Source: Clostridia bacterium (lineage in GTDB: Bacteria > Bacillota > Clostridia > Oscillospirales > Acutalibacteraceae). Taken from it: a stretch of DNA of 40,298 bases. The stretch lies in assembly GCA_017473165.1 (NCBI GenBank), contig JAFUNA010000030.1:1-40298 (forward strand). Reading direction: 5' to 3'. The notes below the pieces were generated by a model, which was given only the letters and a program-made list of their open reading frames with translations, was not told the origin of the DNA and ran no database searches. This document shows positions 28,401 through 34,818 of this stretch, piece by piece. A program made the position numbers and the translations under genes. Numbering within the stretch: the first letter of the stretch is position 1; each line of letters opens with the position of its first letter.

Positions 28401-29253
28401 ACTGATAAACATATGAATCCTGTGCTTCATTAACAATGATATTTTCTTTAACTTTGCTTGGAGTGATAACATACTGCAAGTCTGCGCCATCCAAGACATC
28501 ATTGTAATTGACTGCAGAAACCTTTTTCTCAAGTTTCATCTTTTCTTTGTTTTCTGTTTCAACAGCAAAATTATCTGAAACAGAATCATCTGTGATGGGT
28601 GATATACTTTCTGTTTCCAAATTGTCAAAGTTGTTGTTAATTACTGCTTTGGCAGAAGTGATTTTGCTGGATGCAGTTGCAGATGACCTACTCGTTGTAG
28701 CAGTATTATCGGTTGTTTTTATTCTCATGCCGACCGTATAACCATCTTTACCAATAGTCAGCATTTGATTATCGGAAAAATCCTGCGGGATTCGGATATC
28801 AAGAGATGATGCGGCAGGTGTATAAGTTGCTTTCCCGGAAGCACTCTTTCTTTTACTGTTAAGTGTAAGAGTGTTATCAATATCCTGCCACAAGCCTGTT
28901 GAATCCATATAATGAATAGGCTCGGAATAGATAGCAGCCGTATATGTACCATCTTTGTGACGATAATGCTTGGTGTTTTCAGTGCGTAATTCCTCGACCT
29001 CACTCATTATTGGCGTTACAATTTTACTGTCCGAAATTTCTTGTGTCGAGTCGTTGGCAGAAACGGCAGTATCAATTTCTGCAACTTCTAAATCGTTGTT
29101 CTGAGAAGTCAAGGTGACACCTTCTGACGCACTCATTGCTGCATTGTTGCCAATGAGTGGGGTTGCACCAATAGCAACTGTTCCGGGTGCGATTATCTGA
29201 ACACACAGAACAACAACTAAAATAGCAGATAAGATTTTTGTGAGTTTTCGCAT
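22495..29253 (-). CDS. Giant secreted RHS/YD-repeat protein with C-terminal DUF4474-like domain
   Basis: This 2252-residue exported protein has a signal peptide (MRKLTKILSAILVVVLCVQI). A DNRLRE-type beta domain is at about 360-555 (RRTYIKFTLPKLPEGSV, WSESSITWNNQP). YD repeats occur from about 640 and again from about 1260-1890. Two CBM-like jelly rolls lie at about 905-1225 (NHGFESGNEYWS, VRFDNVQVEKSG). The RHS core ends near residue 1905 (YYYDTETSWYYLQSRYYNPE, SYIDPSG). The remaining 350 residues are a distinct tail with a DUF4474-like domain (WQSRVGYDTIYDSAF, WKGDYWNLGAGAEIGIYVA) and a cysteine-containing end (CDRHPTQCVCDNAPC). RHS cages normally enclose a variable C-terminal toxin. The start at 29253 has AGAGGAAA upstream. 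The DNA is more AT-rich than the core genes, which suggests transfer. Confidence 0.9.
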   Translation of the reverse strand: MRKLTKILSAILVVVLCVQIIAPGTVAIGATPLIGNNAAMSASEGVTLTSQNNDLEVAEIDTAVSANDSTQEISDSKIVTPIMSEVEELRTENTKHYRHKDGTYTAAIYSEPIHYMDSTGLWQDIDNTLTLNSKRKSASGKATYTPAASSLDIRIPQDFSDNQMLTIGKDGYTVGMRIKTTDNTATTSRSSATASSKITSAKAVINNNFDNLETESISPITDDSVSDNFAVETENKEKMKLEKKVSAVNYNDVLDGADLQYVITPSKVKENIIVNEAQDSYVYQFELDLDGLIPVAQDNGSIKLYENKDDDEALFTIETPYMYDANEETSFDVTMSLNGNILTVTANAEWINDENRKFPVIIDPTFSTNASTFYDATANKNTPIMNFDSYKYLYAGNGTLNVRRTYIKFTLPKLPEGSVVTDANLTFTQHDVNQGSSAMKLFAFDLTGLDSWSESSITWNNQPVPTEKNAAHDDISIKNLDYVSFKTSNVDGHPYNFNITKAVKNWYEGRTNNGLMITNSDETADSQALFYSSDHDTASLHPSVTVNYNNNIGLEDYWTYETVDMGRSGTLYANPYNGSVTYAHSDLNMTGNLLPINISHIHNNNTDSIYSTVYSGMNVGKKYHLNIQEVVTYDSSVGMYKHYDGDGTAHYYEENGEVYTEEFNPTQTMTKNGSEYIISDAQDNKKYFNSAGQLYKLVDSNGNTQTFTFNGNLITKVTDPVGRVASLEYNSNGQLISITDPAGRVITYTYDSTSTSANLTKITYPDGKTTTFTYMSYNLSRITNCDGSYCALTFSYSYYRGYRISTVNQYDKSPKLVNLSVFRYIEENESGIASGNTVVSNYFDKYQEELDCSRTYLFDTYGRVTSVTNEDYQTQYAVYGSDANTTSFNKITDSSELLTISTNALKNHGFESGNEYWSALQTATGSWGYDDVVGNSSLGNNYMQLELTSSSGTFEIGQDFTPTAGQTYTVSVDINIPDSLELNGNNGVAFGLVYCIDGTWYNASSRWLGSTSGWERFIHTVTLPNGSISNCHVFLEIVDAQGIVRFDNVQVEKSGGARNYNLVENSDFSKGTGSSVYGWTTSGADSVDGVQYIEDAGRNFYMMIGSISKYKTIYQDVYVNAKEGDSLIIGGKVAAYSTSGTSNSRKFEIMAYLYDADGYYMKTVTIPFDKNVSQERQVKAAYVPLEEGCKYLRLYFRYYYQTDSFTIDDTFVYVDSYGEHYTYDENSGLTTTVYNDEGTKTTYDYGNDTDVDEVIQTVSGVEQTVATYSYDDNHNVTTTTNNIGTRIEYEYNDAGQVTNQTTIYTDENGEEITMTETFAYYQNGNYIKGHTDASDVTTLYVYDNDESGENITKGLLTSVDDSVGNTTIYTYDPNTDELLSTSGEAEPSVQSTTSFTYENYLPKTITKNGTTYSYEYDSQNRVTSSKVGTQTLATNSYNDRQMLSQVTYANNAYYTPIYDSRDRLVGDSWNGTQISEYYYNENDRLSKTVDNVTDISYQYDYAFYDLPFRVTGSDGTQTTYDYNRSGSLASLTFSDDNVNIYSGKYYTNEKGMHEDVVIDTLDNTLIHYNYDDFGRVESYSYGPVIRTIKYKDGATNGVATTSNQIEEIIDETKDGDHLQVYYFEYNDDGSFYYSYEGVDAQSFDYIYDGLGRVIENYTSEDLYVYSYDSAGNITSTGIWYEPIHTFTYGNENWKDQLTAFDGKTITYDANGNPLTFDGYNYTWQRGTQLAGITGNGKNISYVYDSQSNRVQKTVNGVTTNYLYSGDLLMRQTDGTNTIDFQYDANGNVVGFVYNGVPYYYLRNLLNDVSGIVDGDGNVVAKYRYDAYGNTIYSSGEMAAINPIRYRGYYYDTETSWYYLQSRYYNPEWCRFISPDSLFVAGDAITGSNMYAYCNNDPVSYIDPSGTITEEEYKKGNTIRRISKAISWAILPVTALVVAPVSNLLLDEIKEDLGDDPLQHPIVEGVVSGLEFGAYEALGNYTTSISGDTYNVPTGLRHFMPVNMAFGAPWAAYFLGFEEDENCPSIFTAYTTISGKPMWQSRVGYDTIYDSAFSLGGPIYRQRYKFTTGSGENIKYFVVWIWKGDYWNLGAGAEIGIYVANTKEQYDNNFYEVDVNLVLDVNMDIKYRTLNGLLPLTLNNLTQRNWWVCSFSPAIQHPNVNWIDVNVKANFVTNGDYDADLLMTNFYKTGVDIKKNEKDWEEIEWAPTPVKASRTEYCDRHPTQCVCDNAPCREYSDNGYQFYIEYKNEEIES

Positions 29254-29279
29254 AATGTTTCCTCTCTTTCTTTTATTTA

Positions 29280-29513
29280 TTAGATGCTTATAATTTTGCA
29301 TCCTCGTACCATTAAAGGCTGAATAATACCGTTTTCACGGATACTGTCCTCCAACGGCTTCATGTCCTCCTCACGACACTTGTAGGGATTCTTGAGGTTG
29401 GGTACAATGCTTTTCATTGGCATTTGCACGATTTCGGTTGTCTGAGGCTTTGACACCTCTGTTTCTTCTGTTTTTGCAAACAGTTCTTCAATAAAATTTT
29501 CTTCTTTATTCAT
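29280..29513 (-). pseudogene. ParB-like partition protein, 3'-truncated
   Basis: These 77 codons match the N terminus of ParB/Spo0J-family proteins of integrative elements. A low-complexity start (MNKEENFIEELFAKTEE) leads to VQMPMKSIVPNLKNPYKCRE and IRENGIIQPLMVR. ParB then should continue into the E-x-I-x-x-GHRR nuclease motif, but here the frame changes to GCKIISI and stops. The break at about 29,305 falls 50 bases ahead of the RHS start, so the RHS cassette appears to have been joined there. Confidence 0.7.
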
Positions 29514-29642
29514 TTATCTGTTCCTTTCATATTTCTTAGATTTTGTTCTTCCTTTAGCCTGATTTACCAGCTCGTCAATTTTCTCTTTACCGAAGAACCT
29601 TTGTAAGAGAGAATAATTGTCAAGGTGCACGAGAGAAAACAT
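29514..29642 (-). CDS. Short ORF directly before the parB fragment
   Basis: This 42-codon frame begins MFSLVHLDNYSLLQRFFGK and ends in basic GRTKSKKYERNR, and its TAA stop directly abuts the parB ATG. GAGGG lies too close to the ATG for a good ribosome site, so it may instead be the tail of a larger lost gene. The zero gap to parB suggests it was once the preceding cistron of the same element. No family is recognised. Confidence 0.35.
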   Translation of the reverse strand: MFSLVHLDNYSLLQRFFGKEKIDELVNQAKGRTKSKKYERNR

Positions 29643-29722
29643 CCCTCAAGGGGTAAGGGTTTAGAACGGCAAAAACGAAAGCAAATTTTAAAACTTTTTT
29701 ATTTTCGTTAAAATTGCACAAC

Positions 29723-29898
29723 AAAAAAAGCCGTCACATAGACAGCACAAATAGCGGGAGGACATTTCTTCCTCTCGCACAGTTTGCACTGAAACTATGT
29801 AACGGCTTAAAGTTTAAGCTCTGACTGTCCGTATGTTACTAACCGGGTATCGGACTATACTTTCTTCGGTCAGATAATATGTGTTGGCATAAAGCCAA
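29723..29898 (-). ncRNA. Candidate structured leader RNA ending in a terminator
   Basis: Read on the minus strand, there is first a TTGGC/GCCAA hairpin (29884-29898). A nested pair follows: GTCAGA/TCTGAC (29869-29874 with 29820-29825) encloses CGGAC/GTCCG (29851-29855 with 29827-29831). Last comes a long stem of 13 pairs with one mismatch (29795-29807 with 29729-29741), containing an inner GCGGGAGGA/TCCTCTCGC-type stem. The long stem runs into seven T residues (29723-29729), so it is also a terminator. The layout is that of a cis-regulatory leader of the parB-side operon. I cannot match it to a known riboswitch class. Confidence 0.5.
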
Positions 29899-29982
29899 TA
29901 AGTAAAAATATGTGTTTCAGATTATATTTAGTTGTATGGCAAATACATTATTTACCAATTCATTATTGTACTGAACATTTGT

Positions 29983-30471
29983 TTACTTGTCAAGAACTTT
30001 TTCGAAAAAGAAAAGATGGTGTCGGTTTTCACTGACACCACGTAAACATATTATAAAGATATTTTCACTGTAAAATGAAGTGTTCCTTCTGTATCCCGGC
30101 TCATTGTTAATTCTGCCAAGATAGTAGTTGTATGCCCTGACAGCCTGTTCGGCTCTCATATGGTGATAATCAATGCTGTTGTTCATTTCCTGTGCAGAAA
30201 ACACTTTGTTTTCCGTACCGTCAAAGAATGACTTTACTGTTCCGATATCTTCTGGAAAGATGCGCTGATAGGTTTCCTTGCCGCCCTTACCTCTGCGGAC
30301 AACGACACAAAGATAACCTGATTCATCTTCCTTCAGATCGCTGCCACGAATATTCTTAAGCTCGTTCCTGCGTATTCCGATACATCTCTGCAGCTCAACC
30401 GTTCTTGAATACTTGCTGTTGTTTTCATCACCGTCCGAACGGTAATGTTTGTTAATTCGGTAATTCTTCAC
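29983..30471 (-). pseudogene. Tyrosine recombinase/integrase fragment
   Basis: This 162-codon frame keeps part of a phage-type integrase catalytic domain. The box-I arginine region is CIGIRRNELKNIRGSDL, the beta-hairpin is VVVRRGKGGKETY, and a box-II-like IDYHHMRAEQAVRAYNYY contains the H-x-x-R pattern. The N-terminal DNA-binding domain is missing. No convincing C-terminal H/W-x-x-Y catalytic motif is visible; the sequence drifts to ENIFIICLRGVSENRHH. I judge it a decayed remnant of an integrative element. No clear ribosome binding site precedes the first ATG. Confidence 0.6.
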
Positions 30472-30793
30472 GATGACAGAATTGATTTTTATTTTAACTA
30501 CAAAGAGGGTGCAAAAACGCTCTCTTTAAAAAAGCTCAAAAAAAGTTCGGATATGTTAACTGACTTTCCACCATAACTGCACACCTGTTTTGATACAATG
30601 CGTATCATCAAGAGTGTGCAGTTTTCTTTTGCCGAAAGGCTTGATATATGGGCGTTTGCGAACACGTTTTATATATCTTTTAACGATCGGTAGTAAGGGT
30701 GCAAATTTTTGCCGTTTTTTTACCTTTCGTTAAATTGTTTGAATTGGAAAAATAAGGCGTTTGATTATTTGTTAATTGGTTTATCAGTAACCA
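30472..30793. other. Intergenic gap between integrase remnant and cysteine-rich protein gene
   Basis: This 322-base AT-rich stretch has no convincing ORF. It holds one long hairpin (listed separately at 30575-30630) and a weaker one near 30,507-30,530 (GAGGGTG / CGCTCTC). A clear minus-strand terminator for the cysteine-rich gene is not visible; GGTTTATCAGTAACC at about 30,778-30,792 is a small candidate stem. Confidence 0.5.
30575..30630 (+). terminator. Long T-tailed hairpin, plus-strand orientation
   Basis: AACTGCACAC (30575-30584) pairs with GTGTGCAGTT (30614-30623), enclosing a second stem TGATAC/GTATCA, followed by TTCTTTT. No plus-strand gene is nearby, so it may end a small RNA or be a leftover of the mobile element. 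Confidence 0.5.
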
Positions 30794-33700
30794 TTAATAC
30801 CATATCCATCCAAAGAGGACAACTTTAATGATCCACTGCCACCATGTGTATTTTACAGTAATCTTGCAGGTATCAGTGACGGTGTTGCCGCTCTGATCGG
30901 TGACAGTAACTTTGATTTCAGCCGTGCCCTTCTTTGCGGCATAGACGTTGCCGTTGCTGTCCACCTTTGCAACCTTCGGATTTGAAGATTCATATTGCAC
31001 GGTATACTCCGCGCCGTCGTCAGCCGTGACTTGAGGTATGAGTGTAGTTGATTTTTTACAATTAAGTGTTACGTCTGCAACACAAACGGATTTGACGGTT
31101 TTAGGGCTTTCGGGGTTTTCAGCCGCAGCTTTCAGTTCGTCGTATTTTGCCTGGGCTGCCGCAAGAGTTGCGTGATTGTCGACAAGAGCTTTTTGCTCTG
31201 CAGTCAAAGCGTTGTAAGCAACGGCTGCGTCGTTGATCTTCTTTTTGCTTTCGGCAGAATATTCAACCGTTCCGATCGCGCTGATTTTCGCGCTCGCTGA
31301 ATCTGCGGCGGCTTTGTCCTCCACTGACTTTTTCATTTGGGCATATTTTGTTTCAGCCGCCGTAAGCAGATTAAAGTTAGTTACAAGCGATTTTTGTTTG
31401 TAGGAAAGGGCGTTATACGCATTTCTCGCCACGTCGATTTTCGCCTTGCTCGCGTCGGTGTTATCAACCGTACCGATTGCGCCGATTTTGGCGATCACCG
31501 CGTCTGCGGCAGCCTGATCAGCGGCGGCAAGGTCGGCAGCTGCTTTCAATTCAGCATATTCCGCCTCGGCAGAGGTCAGCGTTTTATAATTATTGATCTG
31601 TGCCTTCTGCAGATCTGTCAGCGCATCATATGCGTTTCTCGCCGCATCGATCTTCGCTTTGCACTCGGTGGTAAAGCCGACCGTTCCGATGGCGTTAATC
31701 GCGTCAGTCGCTTTGTTCACAGCTTTAAGTTCCGCGTATTTTGCTTCTGCTTCCGTGAGCACAGCGTAATTGGTAACAAGAGCTTTCTGCGTGGCGGTCA
31801 GCGCATTATAGGTATTTCTTGCTTCGTCTATTTTCACTTTGCAATCGCTTGTGTATTCGACCTTGCCGATGGCGTTGATTTTCTGCACCGCGTTCTCTAC
31901 GGCGGCTTTATCAGCGGCTGTCTGATTGGCAGCAGCCTGCAGCTCGGCATATTTTGATTCTGCCGCAGTGAGCACGGTGTAATTGGTTACAAGCGCTTTC
32001 TGTGTATCGGTCAGCGCGTTATAGGCGGCTCTCGCTTTGCTGATTTTCAGAGCGCTCGAGTCTGAATATATAACCGTACCGATGGCGCTGATTCTGCCGA
32101 TCACATCGTCCGCGGCGGCTTGATCGCAGGCTTCCTGTTTAAGTTCGTCGTATCTCGCAATAGCCGCTTCAAGCACGTCGTAATTGGTCACAAGCGCTTT
32201 TTGGTCGGCAGTCAGAGAAGCGTACGCCTTTTTCGCAATCGCTATTTTTTTATTGCTTTCGCTGCTAAAGCTGATCGTGCCAAGGTTATTGATGCCGGCG
32301 GTCACGAGATTCGCCTTGCGCTTATCCTCCTGGTTTTTGAGCTGTTTGTATTTTGCCTGAGCCGCTCTGAGCGTGTTGAAATTGCCCACAAGAGCTTGCT
32401 GTTCGTCGGAAAGTGATTTAAAGGCGGCCGTAGCGGCGTCGATCTTTGCCTTGCTCTCGGGGGTGAGTTCCACCGTGCCGATGGCGTTTATTTTGCCGAT
32501 TACAGCCGCGGCGTCCACGTCATGCACGTCGCAGTTGCCGCACATATGCGTTTCTTCATTGTAATCAAGGTCGCACATCGAGCAGAAATCGCCGCAGTTT
32601 ATGCAGATATCCGCGCATGCCGCGCAGTTATGGCAGCTCCCGCATTGATCCTCGTTGCCGCAGCTTTCGCAGGTGTCTCCGCAGGACGGGCAGACTGTAT
32701 CGCCGTTGCAGTCGCCGCAGGTGTTGCAGTTTCCGCACCAACCTTCCGTACAGTCAATACACACGTCGCCGCACCCCGTGCAGACCGTAGTGCAGTCGGC
32801 GCAGCGGTAACAGTCTTTGCATTGTTCAATCGTTTCACATTCAAGACAGGTGTTGCCGCAGTCGGGGCAGGCAGTGCCGCCGTTACAGTCTGCGCAGGTG
32901 TCACAGCCGGTGCACCAGCCGTCCGCCGCACATTCCATGCAGATTTCGCCGCAGTCGGCGCACAGCAACACGCAATCGGAGCAGGTGTGGCATTCCGTGC
33001 ATTGCGGATTGGCTTCGCACAGTGCGCAGGTGTTGTAGCAGGTTTCGCAGACGGTGTCACCGTTACATTCGGAACAGGTATTGCAGTTTTCACAAAAGCT
33101 GTACGCGCAGTCGATGCAGATTTCGCCGCATTCTTCACAAATCGTTGTGCACTGCTCGCAGGTGTAACAGTCATAGCATTGACCGTATTTGTTGCATTCC
33201 ATGCAGGTTTCGCCGCAGTCTTCGCAGACCTGGGCGCAGTTACCGCAGTAGCCGCAGTTTTCGCAAACTACAGTACACTGTTCGCATCCGTCGCCGTTGT
33301 AGCAAGTGTTCACACAGTTACCGCAGAGGCTGCAGTTTTCGCAGAAGCCGGGGTCACCGCTGCATTCTATACATATACCGCAGTTTTCGCAGACCTGGGC
33401 GCAGTTACCGCAGTAGCCGCAGTCTTCGCAGATCTGGGCGCAGTTACCGCAGGCTTCTCCGCAGTCTCCGCAAACTACAGTACACTGTTCGCATCCGTCG
33501 CCGTTGTAGCAATTGAGCACACAGTTACCGCAGACGTTGCAGTTTTCGCAGAAGCCGGGGTCACCGCTGCATTCTATACATATACCGCAGTTTTCGCAGA
33601 CCTGGGCGCAGTTACCGCAGTAGCCGCAGTCTTCGCAAACTACAGTACACTGTTCGCATCCGTCGCCGTTGTAGCAAGTGTTCACACAGTTACCGCAGAC

Positions 33701-34447
33701 GTTGCAGTTTTCGCAGAAGCCGACGTCACCGCTGCATTCTATACATATACCGCAGTCTTCGCAGACCTGGGCGCAGTTACCGCATGCTTTGCCGCATTCG
33801 GTGCAGATCCTTTCGCCGCAGTCTTCGCAATAGAAGCACTCGCTGCAGAAGTCTTTGGATTCGCATTCGCCGCAGTTTTCATGGCAGCCGGGGCAGACTG
33901 TGTCGCCGTTGCATGTGCCGCAGCGTCCGCATGCCTGGCAGAATTCGTCCTCGTCCGCACAGTTGTAACACTTATCGACGCATTCCGTGCAGATATCCGC
34001 GCAATTCTCGCAAAAGAGGCAATCATCATTGCATTGATCGTATGTACCGCATTCGCCGCAGGTTTCCGTGCAGCCGGGGCAGACTGTTTCGCCGTTGCAT
34101 TCGCCGCAGCGTCCGCAGGTAATGCAGAACTTTGAATCATCCGCGCAGTTAAAACACTGCGATTCACATTCGCTGCAGATGATATCGCCGCAGTCGGGGC
34201 AGGCGCCGCATCCGTCGCATCTGTCTCCCGCGCAATAGGTGCACTCCCCGCAGGACGGGCAGATGTAGTCCGCCGCGCAGTCGATGCACATACCGCAGTC
34301 ATAACACTCAACCCAGTCGTCCCAACGGTATTCGCCGCATATGGGGCATTCCATGCCGTCATCGTAATCCGCGTGTACAAACACAACGCCGTTCATAAGC
34401 ATAAACAGCGCCATAAGCACAGCAAGGATTCTTTTCGTGTGTTTCAT
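30794..34447 (-). CDS. Secreted cysteine-array surface protein with helical repeats and BIG2 domain
   Basis: This 1217-residue protein has a signal peptide (MKHTKRILAVLMALFMLMNG). Residues about 33-637 hold some 160 cysteines, almost all as C-x-x-C pairs (CEDCGYCGNC, CPGCTETCGEC), a pattern like stacked zinc ribbons. Seven helical repeats of 60-70 residues follow at about 638-1105 (consensus INAIGTVEYT...KIDEARNAYNAL...QKALVTNY...LTAAEAKYAELKA). A BIG2-type Ig fold is at about 1115-1197. The protein ends in an aromatic tail, YTWWQWIIKVVLFGWIWY, with no LPXTG. AGGAGG precedes the ATG. It is probably displayed on the surface. A role in metal binding, redox or adhesion is speculation. Its promoter shares an operator-like element with the nearby response-regulator gene. 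Confidence 0.85.
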   Translation of the reverse strand: MKHTKRILAVLMALFMLMNGVVFVHADYDDGMECPICGEYRWDDWVECYDCGMCIDCAADYICPSCGECTYCAGDRCDGCGACPDCGDIICSECESQCFNCADDSKFCITCGRCGECNGETVCPGCTETCGECGTYDQCNDDCLFCENCADICTECVDKCYNCADEDEFCQACGRCGTCNGDTVCPGCHENCGECESKDFCSECFYCEDCGERICTECGKACGNCAQVCEDCGICIECSGDVGFCENCNVCGNCVNTCYNGDGCEQCTVVCEDCGYCGNCAQVCENCGICIECSGDPGFCENCNVCGNCVLNCYNGDGCEQCTVVCGDCGEACGNCAQICEDCGYCGNCAQVCENCGICIECSGDPGFCENCSLCGNCVNTCYNGDGCEQCTVVCENCGYCGNCAQVCEDCGETCMECNKYGQCYDCYTCEQCTTICEECGEICIDCAYSFCENCNTCSECNGDTVCETCYNTCALCEANPQCTECHTCSDCVLLCADCGEICMECAADGWCTGCDTCADCNGGTACPDCGNTCLECETIEQCKDCYRCADCTTVCTGCGDVCIDCTEGWCGNCNTCGDCNGDTVCPSCGDTCESCGNEDQCGSCHNCAACADICINCGDFCSMCDLDYNEETHMCGNCDVHDVDAAAVIGKINAIGTVELTPESKAKIDAATAAFKSLSDEQQALVGNFNTLRAAQAKYKQLKNQEDKRKANLVTAGINNLGTISFSSESNKKIAIAKKAYASLTADQKALVTNYDVLEAAIARYDELKQEACDQAAADDVIGRISAIGTVIYSDSSALKISKARAAYNALTDTQKALVTNYTVLTAAESKYAELQAAANQTAADKAAVENAVQKINAIGKVEYTSDCKVKIDEARNTYNALTATQKALVTNYAVLTEAEAKYAELKAVNKATDAINAIGTVGFTTECKAKIDAARNAYDALTDLQKAQINNYKTLTSAEAEYAELKAAADLAAADQAAADAVIAKIGAIGTVDNTDASKAKIDVARNAYNALSYKQKSLVTNFNLLTAAETKYAQMKKSVEDKAAADSASAKISAIGTVEYSAESKKKINDAAVAYNALTAEQKALVDNHATLAAAQAKYDELKAAAENPESPKTVKSVCVADVTLNCKKSTTLIPQVTADDGAEYTVQYESSNPKVAKVDSNGNVYAAKKGTAEIKVTVTDQSGNTVTDTCKITVKYTWWQWIIKVVLFGWIWY
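33225..33776 (-). repeat. Near-identical 165/207/165-bp tandem units in the cysteine array
   Basis: A marker sequence (CAGACCTGGGCGCAGTTACC, plus strand) recurs at 33225, 33390, 33597 and 33762. This gives units of 165, 207 and 165 bp, or 55, 69 and 55 codons. The middle unit carries a 14-codon insertion. The units code for repeats containing GICIECSGDPGFCENC and YNGDGCEQCTVVC, and are nearly identical at the DNA level, so copy number can probably change by recombination or slippage. Confidence 0.85.
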
Positions 34448-34483
34448 TACAATACCTCCTGTACATAATAATAATTATATACA

Positions 34484-34532
34484 TTTTATTTTATCATGTA
34501 TATTTCATCTGCACATCAGCCAATCGGCTGAT
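34484..34532 (-). promoter_or_regulatory. Operator-promoter of the cysteine-array gene
   Basis: An 18-bp inverted repeat (34515-34532, plus-strand ATCAGCCAATCGGCTGAT) is followed on the minus strand by a 21-bp spacer and TAAAATAAAA (34493-34484). The start codon lies 36 bases further. The same arrangement occurs ahead of the response-regulator gene. There is no good -35 box, and the repeat lies where an activator would overlap it. An alternative TATAAT lies slightly nearer the gene. Confidence 0.7.
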
Positions 34533-34546
34533 TTTTTGAAAAAGCG

Positions 34547-34581
34547 CAAAAAAACGCAAACCGAAAAAGTTTCGATTTGCG
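34547..34581 (-). terminator. Terminator of the small membrane protein gene
   Basis: CGCAAA (34555-34560) pairs with TTTGCG (34576-34581), extended by GAAA/TTTC. On the minus strand it is followed by seven T residues. It separates the four-gene run upstream from the cysteine-array gene. Confidence 0.8.
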
Positions 34582-34593
34582 GATGGGTGAGAT

Positions 34594-34812
34594 TCAGATT
34601 TTAAAATGCAGTATGATACATACGGTTCCGACTGCGGCAAGAACAGCGCCCGCTATAAAAAAGGCGGTCATTCTCTGATGCAGTCTGTCGTAAAGCTCCG
34701 GTGATCCGTCCAAAACATGGTGATACCCGAACAGGTTTAGCACGGCAAAAGCAAGGGACAAAGCACAGACGATCAAAGTGATGATCCCGGCGATCAAAAG
34801 CAGCTTTTTCAT
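34594..34812 (-). CDS. Small two-helix membrane protein
   Basis: This 72-residue protein has two membrane helices (LLLIAGIITLIVCALSLAFAV and MTAFFIAGAVLAAVGTVCII) joined by a polar loop (HHVLDGSPELYDRLHQR). It starts 6 bases after the preceding stop with no clear ribosome site, so it probably depends on coupled translation. No family is recognised. It lies in the sensor and cysteine-array module. Confidence 0.65.
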   Translation of the reverse strand: MKKLLLIAGIITLIVCALSLAFAVLNLFGYHHVLDGSPELYDRLHQRMTAFFIAGAVLAAVGTVCIILHFKI

Positions 34813-34818
34813 ACGATT

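Noticed and set aside
29723-29898. Group I or group II intron core as an explanation for the structured RNA.
   Set aside because: I found no domain-V hairpin, no P7/S-element match of convincing length and no intron-encoded protein. The T-tailed stem fits a terminator better.
33225-33776. Regular repeats that could suggest a CRISPR array.
   Set aside because: The repeats are in frame, 165-207 bp long, contiguous and protein-coding, with no spacers of 30-40 bp and no cas genes.
32522-34135. Long open frame on the plus strand opposite the cysteine-array gene (537 codons).
   Set aside because: It is antisense to the cysteine codons, which gives an Ala/Val/Phe-rich low-complexity translation. 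It has no ribosome site or family match, while the minus strand has a signal peptide, repeats and BIG2.
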